From Acidobacteriota bacterium (GTDB taxonomy: Bacteria > Acidobacteriota > Terriglobia > Bryobacterales > Bryobacteraceae): a stretch of DNA of 64,000 nucleotides. Where the stretch lies: NCBI GenBank assembly GCA_029776225.1, contig JAKOTR010000054.1, positions 186,001 to 250,000 on the forward strand. The letters run 5' to 3'. The notes under the pieces were generated by a model, which was not told where the DNA came from, searched no databases, and was given only the letters and a program-made list of their open reading frames with translations. Positions 16,213 to 24,988 of the stretch are shown here, in pieces (the first letter of the stretch is position 1; the number at the start of each line of letters is the position of its first letter). The position numbers and the translations under genes are program-made.

Positions 16213-16865
16213 GACCGGCGCGCTCCAATCAAGTCGCTGAACGCGGTGGAGGGCAAATCGGCGAGCGACTTCACCTCCACGTCGGCTCCGAGTGTCACTC
16301 CACTGCGGCTCACCCCGATGCAGCGCATCCCCGCCCGGCGAGCGGCCTCCACGCCGGCTAGCGCATCCTCAACCACAATGGAGCGGTCAGCCTCCGCTCC
16401 CAAACGCGAAGCCGCAAGGACGAACACCTCAGGGTCGGGCTTGCCACGATGGACGTCCTCGGCCGCAACGATCGCCTGGAAGCAGTCAGTTAGCCCCAAA
16501 ACTTCAAGGACGACTTCAATATTGAGGCGTGGCGCCGATGAGGCAACCGCCTGAAGCCACCCTTCCGCATTCAGCAGGCGCACCCAGGCGTCCGCTCCCG
16601 GCAAGGGCGCGATCCCGTTGGCGCGCACCAGGGACCGGTACTTGGCTTCCTTGGCGTCGCCGATGCGCTGGACGCGCTCCGAATCCGCGGCGTTCCTGAG
16701 CCAGCGCGGGATGATGGCGTCGTTGCGCCAGCCGAAGGTTTCGAGGAACTGCTCCCGCGTGATCGGAACGCCTTCGGCGGCCATGATGTCCCGCCAGGCT
16801 TGCCAGTGATACTCTGCCGAATCGACAAGGGTCCCATCGAGGTCCCAAAGCACCGCACCAGTCAT
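16209..16865 (-). CDS. HAD hydrolase, beta-phosphoglucomutase/2-deoxy-hexose-phosphatase-like
   Basis: The 218 residues are a subclass I HAD enzyme: motif I VLWDLDGTLVDSAEYHWQAW, motif II AVASSAPRLN, motif III in HRGKPDPEVFVLAA and motif IV IVVEDALAGVEAARRAG. The DLDGTLVDS start and the GKPDPE segment are shared by beta-phosphoglucomutases and sugar-phosphate phosphatases; the exact substrate cannot be assigned. It is a monocistronic gene on the minus strand, overlapping the preceding convergent gene by 4 bp. Confidence 0.88.
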   Translation of the reverse strand: MTGAVLWDLDGTLVDSAEYHWQAWRDIMAAEGVPITREQFLETFGWRNDAIIPRWLRNAADSERVQRIGDAKEAKYRSLVRANGIAPLPGADAWVRLLNAEGWLQAVASSAPRLNIEVVLEVLGLTDCFQAIVAAEDVHRGKPDPEVFVLAASRLGAEADRSIVVEDALAGVEAARRAGMRCIGVSRSGVTLGADVEVKSLADLPSTAFSDLIGARRS

Positions 16866-16917
16866 GTACGGGCGTCATTCTAGCACGTCGTAGCGGCCTC
16901 ATCCGGCTCGAGGGCAG

Positions 16918-16952
16918 AAAAAAGGCCGGGGATGTTTTCCTGCTCCCCGGCC
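16918..16952 (-). terminator. Intrinsic terminator of the small basic protein gene
   Basis: Read on the minus strand, GGCCGGGG pairs with CCCCGGCC across a 13-nt loop and is followed directly by TTTTTT. It lies 17 nt beyond the stop of the 64-residue protein gene. Confidence 0.85.
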
Positions 16953-16968
16953 TGCTACCCGAAAACCG

Positions 16969-17163
16969 CTACCTTGTTTCCTTGTGCTGCTCCATATAAC
17001 GGCGCGTGTGATGGTGAACATTGCCGGCGCTGTCGCGGTACTCACGGCTTTTCAGGTCGTCTGCGGCTTTGGCCTGAATCGGGCCGGCGGTCTTTTCCGG
17101 CGACTCAGGCATGATTCGTGAGGCGGATTTCTTCGATCCTCCCCGCCCGGAACGAGTCGGCAT
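16969..17163 (-). CDS. Small basic protein of unknown function (64 residues)
   Basis: The protein starts at an ATG 6 nt after GGGAGA and ends just ahead of a strong intrinsic terminator, which supports a real gene. The sequence is hydrophilic: an Arg/Ser/Lys-rich N-terminus (MPTRSGRGGSKKSASR), a middle ETAGPIQAKAADDLKS-like segment, and a His/Arg-rich end (DSAGNVHHHTRRYMEQHKE). There is no membrane segment or Cys motif. The family is not recognised; small proteins of this composition are often nucleic-acid associated, but nothing here proves it. Confidence 0.65.
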   Translation of the reverse strand: MPTRSGRGGSKKSASRIMPESPEKTAGPIQAKAADDLKSREYRDSAGNVHHHTRRYMEQHKETR

Positions 17164-17293
17164 AGTGATTCTCCCCTAGAACAGACTTCAGGAGGCAGGG
17201 CATGTGAAGCCTGTGCCCCTCTAGAACAAGAGGATGTCCTTTTCGCCGAACCGGTTTCCGATAGTCGTATCCTGGAACCTGATTCCGGTCGCC

Positions 17294-17569
17294 TCAGGCG
17301 GCAAGCACGGCGATCAGATTCCAGGTGACCAGGCAGGCAAAGAACACGTTTGCGGCGGACAACAGGCGGGTGCGCGAAGTCCGCCAGCAGTAGAGTGCAA
17401 GCCCGATGGCAACCGCCTTGACAGCCAGCAGCCCGCATAAGGGGTTCGGGGCGGCCGCGAGAACGAACCGGACAATTGGGTTTGCCTCTCCGACGCCGGC
17501 GGCGAGGAACGCCAGTGTTGTTAAGACGTCGAGCAACTGCAAGTAAGAGAACTGGATAACCAGATTCAT
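17294..17569 (-). CDS. Small DUF5658-like membrane protein
   Basis: The 91 residues form about three membrane helices: FSYLQLLDVLTTLAFLAAGVG, a second around VRFVLAAAPNPLCGLLAVKAVAIGLAL and LLSAANVFFACLVTWNLIAVL. The motif LQLLDVLTT followed by GVGEANPIVRF matches the DUF5658 pattern of small membrane proteins of unknown role. The ATG at 17569 (MNLVIQF) is preferred; a longer frame would read through a 13-bp hairpin in the leader. The gene stands alone. Confidence 0.7.
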   Translation of the reverse strand: MNLVIQFSYLQLLDVLTTLAFLAAGVGEANPIVRFVLAAAPNPLCGLLAVKAVAIGLALYCWRTSRTRLLSAANVFFACLVTWNLIAVLAA

Positions 17570-17577
17570 CGGCTTCC

Positions 17578-17624
17578 CTTCGCAGCCCGCGAGCAAGCGG
17601 CTTTTCGGGTTGCGGGCTGCGAAG
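17578..17624 (-). promoter_or_regulatory. 13-bp perfect stem-loop in the leader of the DUF5658-like gene
   Basis: CTTCGCAGCCCGC at 17578-17590 is perfectly repeated in inverse at 17612-17624, leaving a 21-nt loop. It ends 8 nt before the ATG at 17569, where it could occlude or expose the ribosome-binding site. No known riboswitch was recognised. Confidence 0.4.
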
Positions 17625-17756
17625 CTTCCTGCTAAGTCAATCACCGCAGCCCATCCCGGTTGAATGTCCTAGTTCAACATAGGGTGGGCGCGGGGACCGA
17701 GTAAATAGCCGAATCGTACCGGTACCGCAAGACCAGCACCAGAACCCAGTCCGGGT

Positions 17757-18290
17757 CTAGTTACGGTCGAAGGTCAGCAACATGAGGTCGCCGATCGATT
17801 GGAAGTTGGCGTTTGTGGTACACCGCAGCCGCACGCGCACGTTGCCTTCCGCGCCGTCGCCGCTGACGTGATCCGCCACGTTCCCCGGCGGGGCGGCTGT
17901 AAGGTGATCAGACCGGGCCGCTCGCGGCCGCCGGCATGTTTCCAGCCGCGTCCTCGGCCCAGGCATAAAGCGTTTTAGAGCCGGCCGAGGTGAACGTGTA
18001 GAAAACCGGGGCTGTTGCCGGCCAACCCTGCGCGCCGGGGGACAAACCGCCGCTCACCTAAAACCGGTTACGGCGACATTATCCGTAGCCGTCAAACTGG
18101 CGACCGGCACGGTCAGAGTAGTGGCGGTTGCGGGGATCGTAAGCGAGCTGACCACCCCAGGAGTTGTGTCCGCCGGCGATTTGCTGACGATCGCGCTGTT
18201 GGACGATACGTGCCCGGAGGCGTCTCTCGCCCAGGCGTAGGGCGTCCTGGCCCCGGCCACGCCGCATGTCTGCGAAGGCGGCGGTGTAGA
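17757..18290 (-). pseudogene. Frameshifted C-terminal end of the giant DUF4082 protein
   Basis: Downstream of the DUF4082 gene the coding signal continues in other frames. Around 18251-18290 the sense frame moves to PYAWARDASGHVSSNSAIV and SLTIPATATTLTVPVASLTA, which ends at a TGA at 18054-18056. It then moves to APVFYTFTSAGSKTLYAWAE up to a TGA at 17908-17910. A last shift gives GNVRVRLRCTT, then IGDLMLLTFDRN with a TAG at 17757-17759. The two YAWAxDAxGxx units are tandem copies of one Ig-like domain, so the intact protein had two such units and a short final domain. Three shifts in 0.4 kb indicate decay or assembly error. Confidence 0.7.
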
Positions 18291-21200
18291 AGCCCACCCC
18301 GGGGGCGCCGAACTGTGGAGCGGTGGCCGATTCCGTCGCCATGTAGCGGGCCACAGCGACGTCGCCGGTGCCCGTGAAGCTGCTGGTAAGTACGCTAAGC
18401 GACGTGGAGGTGGAAGGAGCTGAGAGCGAAATGGCTGCCAGAGGAGTGGTGTCAAACGGAACAAAGGCCACGTCGACCCAGTAATTGGCGTTCTCCCAGC
18501 TCGAATTGGGAAAACCGCTGGTGGATCCGTAGCGATAAACGCCGTTCGGCCCGTCTACTCCGCTCCGGAGCGCGTGCAGCGGGCCGGAGTCCACTCCCGA
18601 AGACGTGAAGAAATTCACGTTGACGGAATAATGTCCGTTCGGAGCAAAGTAGGAAATTATGTACGTGGTATTGGGGGAGATCGGTATCGGGGCTGGGAAA
18701 TTCGCTTGCTGCCAGCCCGAGGCGGTCTCGTTAGTGAATGTTACTCTTCCGAGCAGGGTTCCGGTGCTGCTCCAGAGATTCCCGATGTGTGTGCCCGTGT
18801 TGCTGGTTGCCTTATAGAACCGCACTCCGACGACCGCACCGGCCACGTCCGAGCGAAACTTCATTCCCACTTCCACAGAAGCGGTGTCGGGATCAACGGC
18901 AGCCGGCGTAGCGGACGCATTCCATATACTCAGCGGCGTTGTTTGGACGAAGCTGGAAACCGGGCTGGAAGCGCTGCCACCGGAAGACGTCGACGTGACC
19001 CGATAGTAGTAAGTCTGCCCTGTAGTCAGGCCCGTCAACGCAATGCTGTGGGAGGTGGTCAGGGTGGAATTGGAAACACTCGTACCCAGACTGGTGCTGG
19101 GGCCGAATTCCACGCGGGAATCGGCGGCGACGTTGGTGGTCCAGGTAATGATGGCCGTGCCATTCAAGGCCGGCGTTGCGCTAACGCCCGATATCACGAG
19201 CCCCGAGCCCGAGGCGGTCGTAAAGGTAAGCGGCGGATTCGGCGGGGCAGGCGATGTGGCGGAGTTGCTCGCGGCGTCCGCCGAAGTCACCCGGAAGTAG
19301 TACAGCGTGCCGGGCGTCAGTCCGTTCAGCACCACATTGTGCGCGGTAACCAGTGCGGCATTCGCTACATTTGATCCGAGCGAAGGCGCCGTTCCGTAGT
19401 CGACCCGAGAGGTAGCAGGTTCGTTGGTGGTCCAGGATATGGAAGCCGAGTTGGTTCCCGCGTTAACTGTAATCCCTGTGATTACCGGCGGCGAGACGTC
19501 TGTGGTCGCGAACGAGAGCGGCGGGTTTCCTGCCGCGGGAAACGTTGCGGAGTTACCGGAGGAGTCGGCGGAGATGACCCGATAATAATAGGTCGTTCCC
19601 GCCGTCAGGCCGGTCAGGGAAATCGAATGGGAAGTGGTCAGAGCCGCCTGGGATGCGCTGAGTGTAAGCGAGCCCGGAGATGTTCCATAATCCACGCGAG
19701 AAGTGGCGGGCTCGTTAGTGGTCCAGTTAATCACCGCTGTGGTGGACGCTGCGGAGGCGGAGACCGCCGATATCACCGGAGGGGTGGTATCGGCGGCGCT
19801 GCTGACGAACAGCACATCCACCCAATAATTGGTCGAGTTGAAGCTGTTGGTTGGGAAACTAGTCGACGACCCGTATTGGAAAACGCCGTTCGGCCCGTCA
19901 ACGCCGCTCGCGAGCGCCTGAAGCGGTGGAGACTGGATGCCCTGCGTCGCGAAGGCTTGCGCCGTTGCTGCGTAATGACCCGCGGGCGCGAAGTACGAAA
20001 CGATGTAAGTTGTGTTTGGGCTGATCGATACCGGCTGGGAGAAGTAAACGTTCTGCCAGCCCGAAGCGCTTTCGTTTACGAAGGTGGCCCGTGCCAGGAG
20101 TTGCCCGGTCGAGCTCCAGAGATTGCCGATGTGAACGCCGGTGTTCGCCGCCGATTTGTAGAAGCGGACTCCGAGGACCTGTCCGGCCTGGGAGGCACGG
20201 AACTTCATTCCCAACTCCACACTGGCGCCATCGCCGGCATCGGGCACTGGAGGAACCACCGATGCGCTCCAGATGCTCGTGACATTTTCAACGAAACTGC
20301 CAGGAGCGGCTGGCGGCGCCGGCGCCACCGTGGTGCCGCCGGTGACGTCGGTCGAACTTACGCGATAGTAATAAGTAACTCCGGGCGTAAGTCCGGTGAG
20401 CGTGAGGCTGTGTGATGTCACCAATGCTGAGCTGGACACGCTTTGCGAAAGCGCGTTGGGGGACGTGCCATAGTCGACCCGCGAGTTGGCCGGCTTGTTC
20501 GTCGCCCAGGTGATCTGTGCTGTACCGCCGCTGAGCGGGTAGGCCGTGACGGCAGAGATTACAGGCGGCGGGCTTGTTTCTGTGGGAACGAAGACCACGT
20601 CTACCCAGTAATTTGTGCTGTTGTAGGTAAAGGTCGGAAAGCCTCCACCGGTTCCGTAGAGGTAGACGCCGTTCGGACCGTCCACGCCGTTTGCGAGCGC
20701 GTGCAGGGGTGGGCTGTCTATGCCTCCGCTATCGAACGCTCCCGGGTCATCCGAATAGTGCCCAGAAGGCGTGTAGTACGAAACAATGTAAGTCGTGTTC
20801 GCCGATATTTGCACCGGGTTGGAGAAATACGCGGTCTGCCAGCCTGAGGCGGTCTCGTTGGCGAAAGTTACTGTCGCCAGCCGGGTTCCGCTGGTCGTCC
20901 AAAGGCTGCCGGTGTGAGTGCCGGTGTTCGCGGGAGCCTTATAGAACCGGACGCCGACAACCTGGCCGGCGACATCCGAGCGGAATTTCAGGCCCAGTTC
21001 GACCGCATAAGGGTCGCCCGAATCGATGACGGCTGGCGCCGCCGAGGGACTCCAGATCGAATACGTGGTCCGCGCGATGAAGGTTGCCGGGGCGCTGGAG
21101 AGCGGCGGCCACACGGACTGAAGGCCTGACGAATCGGTCGAGATCACGCGGTAGTAATAGGTGGCGCCGCTGGTCAGTCCCGTCAGCGTCAAAGAGTGCG

Positions 21201-23421
21201 CCGTTACCAGCGCGGTACTCGATTGGGTGAGCGTGAGGGACTGCGGGTTCGTTCCGTAGGTCACCCGGGAATCCGTTTGACGGTTGGTCGTCCAGGTGAT
21301 GACAGCGGTCCCTCCGTCCGCCCCCACTGCGTTGACATTACTGATCACCGGCGGGGCCGCCGAGGTCAGCGTAACGATAGCGGTGCCGGACTTCGACGGG
21401 TCAGCCACGCTGGTGGCCGTAATGACAACCGTTCCAGTACCACCTACCGGAGCGGTGTACAGCCCCGTGCTCGTCAGAGTTCCCACAGCAGGCGAATGCG
21501 TCCACTGCACGGCCGTGTTGGATGTGCCGGTGACGGTGGCGGTGAACTGCTGGCTCTGGCCTTGGCCTAGTGTTACTGTAGCCGGAGATACGGTAACGGA
21601 CACTCCGCTCGTGGCATAAGTCGCCTGGTAATTGCCCGACTGCGCCGTAAAGACCGCATACGACACGCCTTTTATGGTTTGCAGGCTATAGTTAACTGGA
21701 TTACCGTTTCTGGTAAGTGCGGTCAGGCCGCGCGTACCGGCCGTAGCCGGCAGCATCGCCTGGAGGCCGTTGGCGCCGGGGCCGGGGGCGATCGAAAAGG
21801 TCAGCACCCCGTTGTTCCAGTTGAGATTGTTGAACGACGAAGCCTCTCTGCCGTCGAGCCACGTCAGCAATTGCCGCGCGGAAATTACCGGTATGCCGCG
21901 GGCCAGGGCGGCGTCCACGATCTGTTCCGCCCAGAGTTGGGTGCTTCCCGTGCTATGGTCCGTGTGAATATTCGCGGTAAACACGCCGTAGTAACCCTGC
22001 GGGCCCAAGGCGTTGTCCATCAGCGTGATCGCGGCATCGGGATAAGTCTGATCGGATTCGTCTGTTAGCTGGGTGGCAGCCTGGTACACGTCAATTACAG
22101 ATCCGTTCAGCCTTGCGAATCGCATCGGGATGCCGGACCCCGTCATGAAGCCGTTCACCTGCAGCCATGAACCGGGCCAATGATAGTAATTCGTGTCCAG
22201 CCGGATGCCGTGGGCTGCCTCGACCTCAGCTTGCGTGGCCCAATCGCTCCAGACGATGCAGTGAGTGCGGTTCGTGCGCGGAGGCGGCAGACTGGGAAAG
22301 GCCAACGACCAGGATTGCAACTGCGAGTTGTAGACGCTCTCGAGCGAAGCCGGGGTGTAATCCTGGCATCCGGTATCGAAGTGAACGCCGATTTCAAATC
22401 CCTGGGCATCATACGCAGCAGCCTGGCTGTTCGACAGCGGCGTGTGCGGAAAGATGTAGGACGTCGCCCGGACGCATTCCCAGTTTGCAACCGAGCAGCC
22501 TGCCGGACTGCGCTGGATGAAGGAGTCGAAGCGCCCTGCGGTGCCACCGCCCGCATGGTCGTCGCCCGTCATCACGATCGCAGCCTTCTTGCCGAAGGGC
22601 AGATACCAGAAGCGCGGCACCGGAGTTCGCGACCGGTTCATGTGGAGGATCAGGTTTACCAGCAAGCGCTGCTGCTCATCGGCTTGCGGAATGGCGATCT
22701 TGCTGTGGTCGACCCAGTTGGGCTGCGGATCGCTGGCGGCGGGGCCGAAAAACATGTCGTTCGAGCGGCGCGGCGGGAGGCCGTCGCGCTCCTGTCCCGC
22801 CCAGGCCGGATTTCCCTGGCGCGTGTAGACGATGGACCTCGCCAAATCGTAGGTGAAGGCGGCCGCGCTGCCGCCGTTCGCGCCCACTGTACGGAGGGTG
22901 ACGGCCGGGTTGGAGGTCGGGGTGGTTGCGTTCGAGTACAGCATCGCAACGGCCTCCGCGCCGTTGAGGGTGTAGCGGTCGGCCGTGCCGTGAAACTGGA
23001 TCGTCTCGCTGACTATCCCCGCCCCCGGCGGCTTCGTAGCGTCAATTCGCAGATAGGCATTGGAAAGCGTGCCCGAAGCGGGAGTCAGGCCCAGCAAATT
23101 GGCAAGAGCGGATGCCGGCCGCATCGCGATCAGGTGCCCCCCAGCGTTTACCCAACTGCTGAAGAGCGACACTTGCCCGCTAGTCAGCGACATCTCGCCC
23201 AGAATGACGACCTCGTAAGATCCCAGAAGCGTGGAGGTCACTTGGGATATATCCACATAATCGAAATTGCTGATGCCTTCGGCGCGAAGTATTTCCCGGT
23301 AATACCCGGTAAAGGGATTCGACGATGAGCCGACCACCAGAATTGGGCCGGCGGCCCAAGCCTGGGCCACTAAAAGAAACGCAATTATCCCCGCCCACAC
23401 ACACTTCCGCAGCATTCCCAT
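18079..23421 (-). CDS. Giant secreted multidomain protein: NodB-like domain, Big, FN3 and three DUF4082 domains
   Basis: The 1780 residues start at an ATG 9 nt after GGAGG, with signal peptide WAGIIAFLLVAQAWA. Approximate domains: 25-235 GATase/ThuA-like fold (ILVVGSSSNPFTGYYREIL); 280-525 divergent NodB-type deacetylase (IVMTGDDHAGG, EIGVHFDTGCQ); 605-688 Big-type Ig; 690-785, 948-1040, 1210-1305, 1309-1403 and 1405-1492 FN3-like (ITWTTN, YYYRV); 785-945, 1047-1205 and 1495-1653 DUF4082 (VELGMKFR, ASGWQ, NYWVDV). The end is frameshifted. A sigma-54-type promoter lies 60 bp upstream. It is probably a secreted or surface protein acting on or binding the EPS. Confidence 0.85.
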   Translation of the reverse strand: MGMLRKCVWAGIIAFLLVAQAWAAGPILVVGSSSNPFTGYYREILRAEGISNFDYVDISQVTSTLLGSYEVVILGEMSLTSGQVSLFSSWVNAGGHLIAMRPASALANLLGLTPASGTLSNAYLRIDATKPPGAGIVSETIQFHGTADRYTLNGAEAVAMLYSNATTPTSNPAVTLRTVGANGGSAAAFTYDLARSIVYTRQGNPAWAGQERDGLPPRRSNDMFFGPAASDPQPNWVDHSKIAIPQADEQQRLLVNLILHMNRSRTPVPRFWYLPFGKKAAIVMTGDDHAGGGTAGRFDSFIQRSPAGCSVANWECVRATSYIFPHTPLSNSQAAAYDAQGFEIGVHFDTGCQDYTPASLESVYNSQLQSWSLAFPSLPPPRTNRTHCIVWSDWATQAEVEAAHGIRLDTNYYHWPGSWLQVNGFMTGSGIPMRFARLNGSVIDVYQAATQLTDESDQTYPDAAITLMDNALGPQGYYGVFTANIHTDHSTGSTQLWAEQIVDAALARGIPVISARQLLTWLDGREASSFNNLNWNNGVLTFSIAPGPGANGLQAMLPATAGTRGLTALTRNGNPVNYSLQTIKGVSYAVFTAQSGNYQATYATSGVSVTVSPATVTLGQGQSQQFTATVTGTSNTAVQWTHSPAVGTLTSTGLYTAPVGGTGTVVITATSVADPSKSGTAIVTLTSAAPPVISNVNAVGADGGTAVITWTTNRQTDSRVTYGTNPQSLTLTQSSTALVTAHSLTLTGLTSGATYYYRVISTDSSGLQSVWPPLSSAPATFIARTTYSIWSPSAAPAVIDSGDPYAVELGLKFRSDVAGQVVGVRFYKAPANTGTHTGSLWTTSGTRLATVTFANETASGWQTAYFSNPVQISANTTYIVSYYTPSGHYSDDPGAFDSGGIDSPPLHALANGVDGPNGVYLYGTGGGFPTFTYNSTNYWVDVVFVPTETSPPPVISAVTAYPLSGGTAQITWATNKPANSRVDYGTSPNALSQSVSSSALVTSHSLTLTGLTPGVTYYYRVSSTDVTGGTTVAPAPPAAPGSFVENVTSIWSASVVPPVPDAGDGASVELGMKFRASQAGQVLGVRFYKSAANTGVHIGNLWSSTGQLLARATFVNESASGWQNVYFSQPVSISPNTTYIVSYFAPAGHYAATAQAFATQGIQSPPLQALASGVDGPNGVFQYGSSTSFPTNSFNSTNYWVDVLFVSSAADTTPPVISAVSASAASTTAVINWTTNEPATSRVDYGTSPGSLTLSASQAALTTSHSISLTGLTAGTTYYYRVISADSSGNSATFPAAGNPPLSFATTDVSPPVITGITVNAGTNSASISWTTNEPATSRVDYGTAPSLGSNVANAALVTAHNVVLNGLTPGTLYYFRVTSADAASNSATSPAPPNPPLTFTTASGSGLVISGVSATPALNGTAIITWTTNVAADSRVEFGPSTSLGTSVSNSTLTTSHSIALTGLTTGQTYYYRVTSTSSGGSASSPVSSFVQTTPLSIWNASATPAAVDPDTASVEVGMKFRSDVAGAVVGVRFYKATSNTGTHIGNLWSSTGTLLGRVTFTNETASGWQQANFPAPIPISPNTTYIISYFAPNGHYSVNVNFFTSSGVDSGPLHALRSGVDGPNGVYRYGSTSGFPNSSWENANYWVDVAFVPFDTTPLAAISLSAPSTSTSLSVLTSSFTGTGDVAVARYMATESATAPQFGAPGVGFYTAAFADMRRGRGQDALRLGERRLRARIVQQRDRQQIAGGHNSWGGQLAYDPRNRHYSDRAGRQFDGYG

Positions 23422-23846
23422 CTGAGAAGCCCTCCTGTTTACATCTGTGAGTAACAAGCTCTGTGAGTGTTAAACATGTTGCACATGGCGTGCCAGCGTT
23501 CCCAAAACGCGCCTTGAAGCAATTTCGCGTTGCGCTTTGAAGCGGTACGGCGCCGGGCCCAGACTGCCGTGCGTGGAACCTCAATGGTCTCAGTGAGAGT
23601 CGTTTCACAGCCACGTGGGAGAACGCCCCGCCATGCACCGGACGGTTGCCACTGGCGAGCGCGGAGCCGGTTTTTTTTGCAATTTCGACAAATCTTTCGC
23701 ACGCATACACCGAGTGGCCCATAGCGGAGAGCTAGGTCTCACGGCCGAAAACCGCGTTGGCCTCAGGCGTGCATCTGGCTGAAAGCGCGGAGCACCGGGC
23801 TGCAATGCCGGATCAAGACCGGGTGCGTCCGGGAGCGAACTGGGAT
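23422..23846. other. Divergent intergenic region between the giant DUF4082 gene and glf
   Basis: These 425 bp hold no supported gene. The left end contains the sigma-54-type promoter of the DUF4082 gene. The middle (23500-23750) shows only short frames with poor coding character and a T8 run near 23672. The rightmost 100 bp is the leader of the glf operon. Confidence 0.6.
23480..23495 (-). promoter_or_regulatory. Sigma-54 (-24/-12) promoter of the giant DUF4082 gene
   Basis: On the minus strand the sequence is TGGCACGCCATGTGCA. It matches the consensus TGGCACR-N4-TTGCW at every position except one (G for the first T of TTGC), with the GG and GC dinucleotides at the obligatory 10-bp spacing. 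Transcription would start near 23469, leaving a 48-nt leader with a GGAGG before the ATG at 23421. Confidence 0.7.
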
Positions 23847-24983
23847 ATGACAAACGGCGCGTGGCTGATCGTAGGCGCGGGGTTCACGGGCTGCACGCTG
23901 GCGGAGAGAATCGCCAACGTGCTCGGTCGTAAGGTCGTGCTGGTGGAGCGCCGCCCGCACATCGGCGGGAATGCGTTCGATTACTACGACGAGTCCGGCG
24001 TTCTCGTCCATGCCTACGGCCCGCACATTTTTCACACGAATTCGCGAAAAGTTTGGGAATACTTGTCGCGGTTTACGGAGTGGCGAAGGTACGAGCACCG
24101 CGTGCTCGCCGTAGTCGACGGAATGCGGGTTCCCGTCCCGTTCAACGTCAATTCGATCCGAACCTGCTTTCCGGCCGCAGCGGCAGCGCAGATTGTAGGG
24201 CGCCTTTTGAGGTACTACGGCTGGGGCGCGAATGTTCCGATTCTCACGCTGCGGCAGCACCACGACGGCTACATCCGGCTCCTTGCCGACTACGTGTACG
24301 AAAAGATCTTTTACGAGTACACACTGAAGCAGTGGGAACTGCCGCCGGACGAACTGGATCCGCTGGTGACCGGGCGCGTGCCGGTCCGCGTCAGCCTCGA
24401 CGACCGCTACTTCCAGGACATCTACCAGGCGATGCCCGCCAACGGATATACAGCGCTGTTCCAGCGCATGCTGGATCACCCAAACATCGAAGTCGTGCTC
24501 GGCACGGATTACCGCCAGCTCGCGCCGGCGCGCGAGTTCAAACGGATCATCTACACCGGCATGATCGACGAGTTTTTCGAGTTCCGCCGCGGGCCGCTGC
24601 CCTATCGCAGTCTGCGGTTCGACTTCGTCACGCTGAACAAAGAGCGGTTTCAGGAAGTCGGCACCGTAAATTATCCGAACGGCCAGCCGTTCACACGGAT
24701 CAGCGAATTGAAGCACATCACCGGGCAGGTGGTCGAGAACAAGACCACCATCACGGTGGAGTATCCCGAGCGCTATGCGCCGGGATGTAACGAGCCCTAC
24801 TACCCGATTCCCCGCAAGGACAACCGGGCCCACTACCTCACGTACCTCGAAGAAGCCCAGAAGACGAACGGAGCTGTGCTCTTCGCGGGCCGGCTCGGCG
24901 ATTACAAGTACTACAACATGGACCAGGCGGTCGGCCGGGCACTGCAACTGTTCGAATCGATTGCAGCGGCCGAGGGGGTATAG
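23847..24983 (+). CDS. glf: UDP-galactopyranose mutase
   Basis: This FAD enzyme converts UDP-galactopyranose to UDP-galactofuranose. The 378 residues start at the ATG of MTNGAWLIVGAGFTG. The Rossmann GxGxxG is followed by LVERRPHIGGNAFDYYDESG, the substrate-site segment YGPHIFHTN, then RVPVPFN, YTLKQWEL, FNYPNGQPFTR-like NYPNGQPFTRISELKHIT and FAGRLGDYKYYNMDQAVGRAL. It is the first gene of a six-gene plus-strand EPS operon ending at 30766. Its presence predicts galactofuranose in the polymer, and a GlfT-like GT2 enzyme is encoded about 17 kb away. Confidence 0.95.
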   Translation: MTNGAWLIVGAGFTGCTLAERIANVLGRKVVLVERRPHIGGNAFDYYDESGVLVHAYGPHIFHTNSRKVWEYLSRFTEWRRYEHRVLAVVDGMRVPVPFNVNSIRTCFPAAAAAQIVGRLLRYYGWGANVPILTLRQHHDGYIRLLADYVYEKIFYEYTLKQWELPPDELDPLVTGRVPVRVSLDDRYFQDIYQAMPANGYTALFQRMLDHPNIEVVLGTDYRQLAPAREFKRIIYTGMIDEFFEFRRGPLPYRSLRFDFVTLNKERFQEVGTVNYPNGQPFTRISELKHITGQVVENKTTITVEYPERYAPGCNEPYYPIPRKDNRAHYLTYLEEAQKTNGAVLFAGRLGDYKYYNMDQAVGRALQLFESIAAAEGV

Positions 24984-24988
24984 GGACA

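Noticed and set aside
18440-21350. DUF4082/FN3 repeats as a mobile or DNA-level repeat array
   Set aside because: The similarity is clear at protein level, but the DNA copies have diverged. This is an internal domain duplication, not a recent DNA repeat.
23758-23772. Possible sigma-54 promoter ahead of glf (TGGCCTCAGGCGTGC)
   Set aside because: The GG/GC spacing is right, but three conserved positions are wrong. It is too weak to call without more evidence.
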